Positions 32,911 to 43,229 of a stretch of 64,000 nt of DNA are shown piece after piece. The position numbers and the translations under genes were made by a program. The notes below the pieces were generated by a model. That model was given only the letters and a program-made list of their open reading frames with translations. It was not told the DNA's origin and searched no databases. Every line of letters starts with the position of its first letter. Within the stretch, counting starts at the first letter, position 1. This DNA is from Emydura subglobosa. Its lineage: Eukaryota > Chordata > Testudines > Chelidae. The stretch covers positions 95,362,759-95,426,758 of the forward strand of contig ML679946.1 of assembly GCA_007922225.1 (NCBI GenBank). Reading direction: 5' to 3'.

Positions 32911-33844
32911 GTGAGTTGTGGTTACAGTCAAAGTAACTTTTATATGAGGCTCAGATCCAGAAGAGGACCCTGATGCAAACTTCCCCCAACATTTAACTGT
33001 GCTGAGAATTAAGGTTCCTGGTCAGTCTGTTAGAGAGATTTATATTTTATTTATTTATGTACTTAGAGGCTCAGCCAGGCTGGGTATGTTTTCCAAACTT
33101 CCTCAAAGTTCAGAGGGTTGTGTTTGGTTGGGCAGGGGAGAAGGGTTTGGAATCAGTGGCCAATCTTAGTGGTAATGAAGAATCAGGACAGATGAACCAG
33201 TTATGCTAATCTAAGAACCACCTTGAACACTTTGTGCAAGACTTGAACTGAGGCCCAGTCTGAGCCTGCCCTGAGATTAAAAATAAAAATGTAACTAGCT
33301 GAAAAAAAAAATGTATATTTCTGCGATTCCTACTTTTGGCCTCTGACCAGGACTGTGAAGTATGTGGGCCAAAACACTAAATGTTCACAGAGTATTTCCT
33401 GCCTTGCCAAAGCCATGAGGTACTGAAATTCTATCAAGATTTCCAGCATGATTTCCAGTTCAGAGAGATTTGAATAAACTTAATTTCCAATAACTGTTAT
33501 AGATTCCCCATCACTGAATTGAAGCAGAACAAATTAAACATTTTTCAAGGATATGGTCCAAATTGCAATGATAAATTCATAGAAATTAGATCTAGAAAAA
33601 TCTCTTCAACACCAGAATTATCTTCTGCTGGATATTCTTGTACACGTTTGTTCTGTATATATTTTTTAAATGAATATTGTTGGTAGATTTGAAAAAAGAC
33701 CAAATCACAAGGAAGTATGTAGGATTCCCTGTGTGATTCTGGGATTTGCAGAGTTCTACACAGACATCTAACAAGGGCAGCACCTGACTCTTTCAACACA
33801 TGCTGCTGCAATGTATGTTAGTCACATGGATGAATCCTTTATGA

Positions 33845-34261
33845 CAGTGGCTTTCAACCTTTCCAGACTACTGTACCCCTTTCAGGAGTCTGATTTGTCT
33901 TGTGTTCCCCCAAGTTTTACCTCACTTAAAAACTACTTGCTTTCAAAGTTAGACATAAAAATACTAAAGTGTCACAGCACACTATTACTGAAAAATTCCT
34001 TACTTTCTCATTTTTACCATATAATTCTGTAAAATAAACCAATTGGAATATAAATATTGTACTTGCATTTCAGTGTATAGTATATAGCGCAGTATAAACA
34101 AGTCATTGTCTATGTGAAATTTTAGTTTGTACTGACTTTGCTAGTGCTTTTTATGTAGCCTATTGTAAAACTAGGGAAGTATCTAGATGAGTTGATGTAC
34201 CCCCTGGAAGACCTCTGCAAACACCCCCAGGGATACACGTAACCCTGGTTGAGAACCACTT
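33845..34261. mobile_element. hAT-like short transposon, copy 1
   Basis: Ends CAGTGGCTTTCAACC (left) and, on the other strand, a terminal repeat matching CAGTGGTTCTCAACC with the outermost base changed. An 8-bp target duplication, CTTTATGA (33837-33844) and CTTTAGGA (34262-34269), matches at 7 of 8. The 417-bp copy has no transposase and shares its full length with the copy at 61292-61701 in the same orientation. Confidence 0.9.
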
Positions 34262-35135
34262 CTTTAGGAATTAGAAGCTAATATACTACATTGTTCCCTT
34301 TAAGCTACGTTGCAGCAATCGAGGTTTCTGTAAGAAAGAACTTGTGAGCAGTCATGAAGTTTAGGGAGCCTAGGAGACCAGGGTGCTCTGAAGGTGTCAG
34401 GGGAGCATCAGGGAAAGCTGGAAGAGCTTTTGACAGACTCTAGGAAGAGCATGAATTGGCAGAAAGGATGAGTGGCGAAGATCCAAACTAGGTCCTAAAT
34501 TCTGAAGTCCTTCCTCTGTCCTTGCTCCCGTGGTAGGTCAATAGGCTGAGTACAGCCAGCAACTCTAAATTTGATGTTCTTTGGGGCAAATTCTGCTCTT
34601 GATACACCAGCACACCCCATTAGAATTAACTGTACTGGTCCAGTATAGATGAGAGCAGAATGTGGCCTGTTGGTCATGAAAAATATTTGAGCAATATAGA
34701 AGACAACAGATTGGTTTTACATTGACCTGTAAGAAGAGCTATTAACATAGGTTGCTCTAAATGCCTATAATGACAACATTTAAACTGGTGATAATAGATA
34801 TTACGTGTGTTATGTGTTAGAATTGATAGAGTTATGCTGATGGTTGTATTCATCTCCAGAAGTCTCATGAATTGCTTTGACAGCTTGTAAAGCAAGCAAC
34901 CACCTTTCTTCCTGGCCTCTAGCTTTGGGCTTATGAGATGATCTGGAATCATTAAGAGGAAAGGAAATCTTGTAATGACCTTTTTATTGTGATAATACAC
35001 TTCTTTTTTAAAAAAAAGATCCTATAGGAGATACTTGTAAAGTAGCATACGAGCTGGAAATGAAGACAATGAGAAACTGATATTCTTCTCTTAGCTCCAC
35101 TCCTCTCCACAATGTTTGGTGATGTTTGGCACTGA

Positions 35136-35375
35136 TGAACAGGAGGTGCTATGGTGCAGTCAATGTTTGGGAAAATGAGCTATATTTAGCAAGCAAATGA
35201 GCTTTCTGATGAAAGGTCAAGAGAGGTGGATAGAGAATTGATATGAAGGCCTTTCCATTCTAATGGCCAAATAATACTTTCAAGCGATGCGTGCAGCAGT
35301 CTCTGAGCCCAATCCAATGCCCACTGAAGTCAATGCAAGTCCTTTCATTGGCTTCCTGGGGCATTGGATAAAGCC
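35136..35375 (+). repeat. Direct repeat, copy A, upstream of exon 17
   Basis: A 240-bp segment repeated in the same orientation at 35789-36027, about nine bases in ten identical by eye. It starts 'tgaacaggaggtgctatggt' and ends 'ggggcattggataaagcc'. Its last third resembles a dispersed sauropsid repeat, but the first 150 bp was not seen elsewhere in the window. Confidence 0.92.
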
Positions 35376-35515
35376 CATTGACTTCAATGGGAACTACATG
35401 CTTAGGTTTAGCACATTGTGTGAGCTCCTCTTTGAGGTGTACGAGGGTTGGACAGCTTATCCTGAATGTTTCCTAGTTTTATCTTTCATATGTCCCTTTC
35501 TTCATGTCTTCTCAG

Positions 35516-35725
35516 GTCCCCAATGCCGCTTGCCTTTCAATGTGTCTTATGTGGTCAATGGAGCACTTTTCTGTGCAAACGTCTCTGATCAAAATCAGAG
35601 TTTTCAGAAGTGCCAGCTGATTTGTCGTCAAGGCTTCCATAGCGCCTTTTCCAATGCAACATTCCTGTGTGATAAAGAGAGTCGTCATTGGATGTTAGAA
35701 CCCCCCCTCTCTCAAAGCTGTCAGA
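35516..35725 (+). CDS. TG: TG exon 17: linker after repeat 10
   Basis: Residues 1203-1272: PQCRLPFNVSYVVNGALFC, FQKCQLICRQGFHSAFSNAT, and SQSCQ. Six cysteines are in the mammalian positions. It holds sequons NVS (two), NQS and NAT, more than the mammalian exon. Acceptor 'tgtcttctcag|GT', donor A|GTAAGT; length 210 and symmetric phase 1, so loss would keep the frame. It lies between two 240-bp direct repeats. Confidence 0.96.
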
Positions 35726-35788
35726 GTAAGTGTAGTTGCACCTCCCTGATGAAATATAGACCATAGGGTTCGGCGCTGAAGAGTGACA

Positions 35789-36027
35789 TGAACGGGAGGT
35801 GCTATGGTGCAGTCAGTGTTGGGAAAACGAGCTATGTTTAGCAAGCGGATGAGCTTTCTGATGAGAGGTCAAGGGAGGTGGATAGAGAATTGATATGAAG
35901 GCGTTTCCACTCTAATGGCCAAATAATACTTTCAAGCCATGCATGCAGCAGTCTCTGAGCCCCATCCAGTGCCCACTGTTGTCAAAGTAAGTCCTTTCAT
36001 TGGCTTCCTGGGGCATTGGATCAAGCC
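35789..36027 (+). repeat. Direct repeat, copy B, downstream of exon 17
   Basis: The partner of 35136-35375, starting 64 bp after exon 17. The similarity does not extend beyond 'aagcc' at 36027 and exon 17 itself is not duplicated. Confidence 0.92.
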
Positions 36028-36207
36028 TTCAGCAGGGAGGATACAGAGGAAAGTAAATGGATTTAACAGAAGCTGCCCTGATTTTGAAGCCAACATTAAA
36101 TTACAGTGATAGGAGGAAGTAATTAGATTTGTGACTTCTCAATAAAGATGTGCAGTGGGCCAATCTTGCTTTCTGTCTTCCTCCTCATCCTCATCTTTGT
36201 CTTTCAG

Positions 36208-36294
36208 CTGCTCCCATACCTGGAACAGTGCCCTTATTTTGTAATAATAGAGATATAAATGGATGGATATTTAATCTAGATGCAGATTTTTTTT
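36208..36294 (+). other. Candidate cryptic or poison exon in intron 17
   Basis: 87 nt between a strong acceptor ('catctttgtctttcag') and a perfect donor (GTAAGTG). It is open in the phase supplied by exon 17 (2+84+1), reading PIPGTVPLFCNNRDINGW and onward. Joining it to exon 18 makes T|AG, a stop codon at the junction. It has no counterpart in the mammalian protein. It may be chance splice-like sequence. Confidence 0.3.
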
Positions 36295-37125
36295 GTAAGT
36301 GAAAAGATGCATCATGAAATGGCTCTGATGGAATCACTTACTTCTAAAGAACAGATGAGTGCCAGATGTCTGAGTCTGGCAGAACTCAACTGTGTATTTG
36401 TATAATCAAGTAATTGTTACTTCTGTGTCTCTCTGTAGCAATCTGTTCTCTAGGGTTATTGCCATCTTCATTGGCTGCTGCTTGGTGTTTTTCAAACCTT
36501 TAAGACTTTCAAGAATAAAAATCACCTCAAATCTTGGAAGCTGCATCTGTCTGTTCTGAACTCATGTGACCAGTGCTGGCTTACTACTGGCCTGTCAATG
36601 ATTTTGACAGAAATGGGCTCTGGTCAAAATGTCAGATTTGAACACTACGGATGTAGTGTAGATCAAATCTGGAACTCAACTTTGCAGCTGACCCTCATCT
36701 GTACAATGGGACAAATTAAAATGCTGGCTTCAAACATTCCTACCCACAACAAAGCACTCCCCTCCGTCACCCACTCACCCAAAAACATAAAATAAAATAA
36801 AAAGTTAAACACATTTGTTGTTAGACTACATGACCCTTGCGGTCCCTTCTTAACCTATGATTTGGGTCTGGATTCAGATCTCAGTCTGAAATGTGATCTA
36901 TCTTTTATCCTAAGCCTAAACTGTTCCCTCTCTTTTTTTAAAAAACATGTTCTGAATGACTTGAATGTTTGCAGAACAGGGGTTGATGCAAGATCAAAGC
37001 ACAGCTTTCAGTATCAATGGTTTTTCTTCCCCACGCCCCAACTGAGGTATTTTTGAAGGGCAGCTTTGGTACATGATGCATCATAAACATTAAGGGAACT
37101 GTGAACACCCTTTTTTCTTTTTCAG

Positions 37126-37280
37126 AGCTCCAGTTATTTCAGACTGTACAAGCTCAAACGCACTTTGACATACTGCTGCCTTCTGAGAAGACCTGCAGCG
37201 CTGACTATGCTGGCTTACTACAGGCATTCCAGATCTTTGTATTAGATGAACTGAAGGCCCTTGGTTTCTGTCACATTCAG
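37126..37280 (+). CDS. TG: TG exon 18: linker with probable hormonogenic site
   Basis: Residues 1273-1324: LQLFQTVQAQTHFDILLP, CSADYAGLLQAFQIFVLDEL and GFCHIQ. Tyr1300 within SADY corresponds to the minor hormone-forming tyrosine near human 1310 and keeps the preceding Asp; this assignment is from memory of the family. Acceptor 'tttctttttcag|AG', donor CAG|GTATTC. Phase 1 in, phase 0 out. Confidence 0.95.
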
Positions 37281-39125
37281 GTATTCTACTTCTCTTATTG
37301 TGTATGGGTGAAAAAAGTGTGTAGCATCTTATGTTCCGGATGTGAAAAGGTAGAGACAAAAAATATGGGGTCTTATGCATAACCCATTCACAGCTGATCA
37401 TAGACCTAAAATTTTCCAGTGATCATTTGGAGTCTGAATTTTTCCACCGACTTCCAAGACTTTGTCAGTGCTTTAGACTTTCAGCTGTGGAGGAGTCAGC
37501 TCGATTACATTCTGACTCATGCACTATCAACTAACATCACACAGTGTAATAAATCTCACTGTTAGGACGTTTGTGTTTATAATTAGGTTAAATTTCATCT
37601 CATTACTAATATGTTTTCTTGTATATGGTCTTGCCTAAATGTGCAGTGCAGCAGCTTCCACCAAACTATGATATGCGTCTCATCTTATGTTAACCCTTTC
37701 TACTGGGTGAACTTCACCCCATGTGGAAGACCAGCACAAGACCTATGCATTACTTGAGTGGTACATAGACATTGTCACAGCCCTTTGCAGAGGGGTGAAT
37801 TTCACTGCACCAGGCATAACATTTATTCCATCTCATATGCAAAATTCCAGTTCTTCTACTGTCTTTTACACTCTAAGATTTCCTACAATATAAAATTCAA
37901 TTGATATTAAATATTGAATATGAAATAGTTTGATACTTACAATATATCATTAACATTGCTTAAAACAGTTGCTGTACTGTGGTGAGCAGCTTCAGGTCAA
38001 ACAGCAGGGCCTTCCTGGTGGACAGACCTTTTCTACTCTAACCAGAATGACATTTGCTACAATTACCCTGCTACCTCATCTCCACTCCTGCAACACCAAT
38101 GAGTCCTTCTGTCACAGCTGGGTGTGAGTGGTCTGCCCTTGTGTGTGGAGACAGGGTTAGGGTCTAGTGGGTAGAGCTGGAGCCAAGGTTCAGAGCTGGA
38201 GTTGGAAGCCAGGAACCAGAGCCAAAGTCAGACACCAACACAAAGTGAAGAGCAAGGTCTGTCATAGCAGCCAGCTGGGGATCCATCTACTTGCACAGAC
38301 AACTTCTGGATCTCCCCTCCAGGCTGAAGTAGTGTACCTGGACCAATCAGGGACCCCAGAAGCATTGCCAGGCAGGTTCTCTGTGGGGACATATCCTGTG
38401 GTGCTTGACCCCTAACAAGGCTCATAGCCCATCAATCACTGCTCTGCCAGACCTCTTGTGTGGTGGCACAGATGTGGTAGTTGGTCAGCGACAGTTGGAC
38501 CCAGGTTCTCACCCCATAAATCCTTGCACCTACCCCAGACTGAGATGTGTGTCATCGGAAAAGGGAAAAGGTCAGAAAATTCCATGGAGCTTACTAGGAA
38601 CCGTGCCATGCCAGTCAGATAAACTGGGAATCATTCAGATGCAATGGAGATGGGGCCAGTTCAAAACCCTCAGATAGGGAGTGAAGTCTCCAGTGTGTTG
38701 CATTGTCTATGCCACAGGTATTGACAAAGCAAAGTCACTTAAGAAGCCTTATTCTAGTACAAACAATAGTAAATACAATATGTATAGTAAATGCAGTAAA
38801 TCTTAAAGTTAATATCTGGTTTGTGTATCACTGTGTAGAAAAAAGATCTTCGATAAAATCTTCAAGTAGATTTAGAGGCCTATGCCCCATAGACACGTAG
38901 GAGCCTAACTCTCACTGAAAGTCAGTAGGACTTTGGCTTCTCAGTGCAAAAGCCATTTCTGATGATGGGACTAAGGTGCTTTTGAAAATATTCCCTCTTG
39001 TCAAATGCTTGTCTTGGACCCAGGCCCATGTAAGTATTCTGATACAGCTGCAGCAGTGAGGGCAAAAAGGCCACAAACCTTAAAATCTGTCTTTTTTGTT
39101 GTTGTTTTTGTTTTTAATTATTAAG
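37281..39125 (+). other. TG intron 18
   Basis: No recognised repeat or coding signal. Short ORFs at 38160-38680 overlap on both strands and lack any family feature. Confidence 0.65.
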
Positions 39126-39282
39126 GTAAATACGTTTGGAAGAGCAGATTCGGTTTCTGTTTGTGATGATTCCACTGTGCTGGTGGAATGTTTGAATGTG
39201 GAGCGACTGGGGGTGAACATCACATGGAAAGCTCAGCTTGAAGACATTCCAGCAGCTTCTCTCCCTGATTTACATGACATTG
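39126..39282 (+). CDS. TG: TG exon 19: linker before hinge
   Basis: Residues 1325-1376: VNTFGRADSVSVCDDSTVLV, ECLNVERLGVNITWKAQLED, IPAASLPDLHDI, highly like mammals. The sequon NIT is conserved. The acceptor is unusual: a T/G-rich tract, then 'taattattaag', and the exon itself starts GTAAAT, a donor-like word. Donor G|GTATGT. Phase 0 in, phase 1 out. Confidence 0.95.
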
Positions 39283-42009
39283 GTATGTTTTTTCCCCCCA
39301 CTGTTCGTGTTTCTATTTATGTAGCCTGTTTTGCTGTTAATTAAAACCCTCTGCCTACTGTTGGAAGGGATAATGAGCTGGAAAACGGTCAGGAATGTCA
39401 AGTGGCATTGGGACCGGGTGGAAGTCCTTGAATGTTTTTTCCCCACTCTGAATGGGAGTTGAAGTTCAGGGCCTTCAAAGCTTGGCTCTGATAAGAATCA
39501 ATTCATGTCTGTTCTCAAGCTATGACTACACTATGAAGGGGAATCATGTTTGATTATAACTATCAAACAGGGCTCCCCACCCCCGCCTTCCTCAACTGGT
39601 GTTGAGAATTGTTGTGTCTCTGACATGGGCCGGCTCAGCCCAACTGTTACACTTCACTGGTTGTGTCCCCAACAGTGGGAACAGCTTGATTGGATTTGGT
39701 GGAAGTCATAGTTTGCACCTGCTGTCAAACTCAGTTCCTTTCTTCCCTTATACTATTCTGTATAGGCTCTTATACTGCCCTCATACCACAGTATCTGAGT
39801 GTCTAACTCTTTACATCCCAAATCCTACGTCAAGTACACAGAGTCCATCAGTGTGTGGTTGCTGAGTCAGCTAGAGAATCAGTACAAGACACTCCTTTCT
39901 TCACTAGATGCTGTGAACACTGCTTGCCCTTGCCAACATAGAAACAAGAGAGAGAGCATTTATTCCAAGCTCAGGTGCCCCTGTACAAGCATGGCTGCAG
40001 TACGGTGACTTTGTAATGCTATTCCCAGCATTTAAAAAAAAAAAACATCCCCGCCTGTACAAGCTCCCTCTCTTAATTTTAGGATTTCAAAGAGCTGATC
40101 CTGCATTTCCTATGTAACCTAATCTTCCACTGACTTCAATCGGAGTTTTGGGACTGTCTGTTTCAGCTATTCTGTGCCATCATCAGTGTAGTATTTAGAC
40201 ATTGAGTGTGCAAGGAATATGGAATTGGAATCTGAGTCTGAAAATCTGCATTTTTACATGTCTGATTCCTTCCCATTGCAAATTAACCTAGTTTCTTTAG
40301 AGCAGGGATTAATCCTTGGCTTTATCATCTTATTTTTTGCCCTTTGAAGCGGCTGAGGACAAGTCACTGAATCTGAGTACAATATACTTATGCCCCAATG
40401 AGTGTCCTCAAACCGAAATAATTGATGGACTTGAAGGCAGTCTGAATACAAAATTCCAGACTTTCATGTGTGGAAATTTTCATGTATTGAGTGTTGAGAG
40501 GAGTTGGGTGCTGGGCAAAGCCCCTATTCTAAGGAACTTATAGCATATACTCACCTATGCAAAGCTACTTATATGTGTAAGTGGTTGCAAGATAAGGACA
40601 CTTGCTGAGTAAAGGTCTTGCAAACCGGCGTCTTGGGCTCAAATCCCAGGGATGACTCCTCTCCCCGTTCTGTCTTTTGTTTATGGTTGTGCAATACCTC
40701 ACACAATCCTAAGTGATATTGTGTTTCAAATAACCATCATCATCATCATCATCATTACAGTCAAGTGCAGAGACAGGCAGGAGTTTAGACTCTCACGGTA
40801 CAATAGAATCTGCGGTATGTGCGAGCTGATGTGGGAATCAACAGTGATTCATGCTTGCAGTGCAGACCGTGCGATGTTGCGTTAAGCTTGCCTAGTTGAT
40901 CTAGATCCTCGGGAAGAGTCATAAGACCATTTTTCCTTGTGTGACCATTGATAATTTGGGTGACATCAGCTCCTGACCAGGATCTGAGCCTGCTCCCACT
41001 GAAATCAATGGACACCTTAATGGTTGATTCAGCGGAAGTGGGAGCAAACCCCAAGGTAATATATTTAAGTAGCAGAATAGCAAACATACGGGCATGTGAG
41101 TGTGTATATCATATCTTCTTTGTATTCTTGCAGTGCCTAGAAGCCAAGCTCTGGGGCACATTGTATGAGGTGTTGATCAAAGACCTAGTAAGACACCTTT
41201 CAGTCAATATAGACCAAGTGTGAGAGAGGAAAGAAAGGCATGGAGTGGGACGTGACTTGTGTGAAGTCATGCAGAAAGACAATGGCAGAGCTGGAAATAG
41301 CACCTTATTCTCCTGTTGCCCAGTCCAGTGACCTCTTTAATGGACCATTTGGACTCTCTCAATCTTTAATATATAGTCATACATATATGCATACGTATGT
41401 ATGTACCGTATATGTTTGTATATATGAGTATGTGCATATCTCTCTTCTTCTCTTATGCCTCTCTATCCCATGCGGAACATAGGACCTTCACCCATGTCTT
41501 CCATCTTTGCTGCTCTCCTGCTGTAGTCTTCGCTTCTTCCCATGTTATTTTGATAGCTTTCAAGTCTGGTTCTATTGTGCACTTTCATGTTATCCTTGGT
41601 CTGCCTCATCAGCTCTTGCCTGGGGATTCCAGTCCAATGCCTGTCTTGTTTATGCTATTCAGGTCTTTCCTCCATGTATGTCCTAGCCATCTCCATTTTC
41701 GTTCTGTAATTTACTGTCCTGTCAATTTGTTTTTTCTTCCTCCAGAGTTGTTCATTTGTGGGGCGTTTTTTCTGCCCATCTGATATTGGGAATTTGTCTA
41801 AGGCACCTGTTTAAGAAAACTTGGAGTTTAGATTGTAAACTCTTAATAAGTCCATAAGTTTCAGTGCCCTGTAGTAAGACCAACTTTACAGTGGTGGTAA
41901 ATATTCAAAGTTTAGTTTAGAGGGTAAGCTTTCTGTTTCTGCAGATTGGCTATTGAGTTAAAAAGACGTGTTTGGCTTTCACTGCTCTGGCTTGAATGTC
42001 TTAGGATAA

Positions 42010-42290
42010 CTTTACATAACAATGGAACGCCCAGAGCTGTCCTGGTCAGCTGACTTGGGCTCATGGGGCTCATGCTGCAGGTCTTTAAAATTGTTGTGTA
42101 GACGTATGAGCTTAGGCTGGAGCCTGAGTTGTAGGACCCAAGAGGGGGAGGGTCCCAGAGGCCAGGCTCCAGCCTGAGTCCAAATGTTTTCACAGCAATT
42201 TTTTAGCCCCATGAGCCTGACTCAGCTGACCTGGGCCAGCAATGGGCTGTGCCACAGGTCTTTTATTCCAGTGTAGACGTACTTTAATCT
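42010..42290. repeat. Foldback (palindromic) MITE-like repeat
   Basis: The two halves fold on each other around 'gagggggagggtccc': 'ggtcagctgacttgggctca' (42042-42061) pairs with 'tgagcctgactcagctgacc' (42211-42230), with a middle pair of 'gcttaggctggagcctgag' (42111-42129) and 'ggctccagcctgagtc' (42164-42179). A related copy is at about 62385-62595. It sits inside the RTE remnant. Confidence 0.75.
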
Positions 42291-43229
42291 GTTCCACTTG
42301 TTATATTTACTTCACATATCTTGGCAGCATTGTATCGGACCTTTTCTATATCAATCCCAGAAAGTGCCATTGGTGTTTCTTGTTCTTGTCTTCTTCTTCT
42401 CTGGGTTTTAGTTTTTTTACTGTTGATTTTCAGTTGTGTGTAGGCCTGGAGATCATTTGTTTCGGCTTTCATTTCTCTATGGGTATGGAATAGCAAGTTG
42501 ACGTGATCTGCAAATTCAAGATCTTCTAACTTCTATGTGAAACTTCTATGCCCCTTGGTTGTTCTGTAGTCTCTCTCATTATGCAATGCACAAGCAGAAA
42601 AAAAGATTATAAGTGACATAAGACATTCTTGTCTGATGCCTGTGATAACCTGGAATGGCTCAGTTCACTGTTATGTATTACTTGGCATGTCATATTTTCA
42701 TAGAAGCTCTGAATGAAGTTTGCAAATTTCTAAGGGATTATACAGTGGTGTAACAACTTCCATAAAACTGTTCTATCCACTGTATCAAAGGCTTTTTGGA
42801 AATCTATACAATTGATATAAAATGGTGACTGCTATTTGACCGGGACTTCTACAATGACATGTAGGGTTACTATTTGATCAATACATGATGTCTCCTGTCA
42901 GAACCTAGCCTGTTCTTGTCATAACTTTGAATCTAGTGTTTTCTTTATTTTAGCTAGAATAATACATGTAAATGCCTTACTTGGGATAAAATTTGGAGGT
43001 GAATTCAATTGATGTTTACACTGACTAAGAGCTCCTTTCTTTTGGTAGCTTCACTATATGACCTTTTTCCATTTGATTGGTATTTTTCTTCCCATATCTT
43101 TTGTAAGAGGCTTTTTAAAAGGGCTACTATGTTCAAATCTTCCTTAAAAACCTCCATTGAATGTGTTTTCCACTTTGTGACTGATTGACTGTCCTCTCCA
43201 TTTCTACCCTGGTGATAGGTCTTAGTTTG

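Larger units (their letters stand above)
32911..35515 (+). other. TG intron 16
   Basis: It contains a hAT-like transposon (33845-34261) and the left copy of a direct repeat that flanks exon 17 (35136-35375). Nothing else is recognised. Confidence 0.8.
35726..37125 (+). other. TG intron 17
   Basis: It holds direct-repeat copy B, a candidate cryptic exon (36208-36294) and a short CR1 tail (36815-36866, 'agactacatgacccttgcgg'). Nothing else is recognised. Confidence 0.8.

Noticed and set aside
35287..35766. ORF running from the direct repeat into exon 17 as an alternative exon start
   Set aside because: The part before 35516 is repeat sequence, and the CAG acceptor at 35515 gives the conserved protein join.
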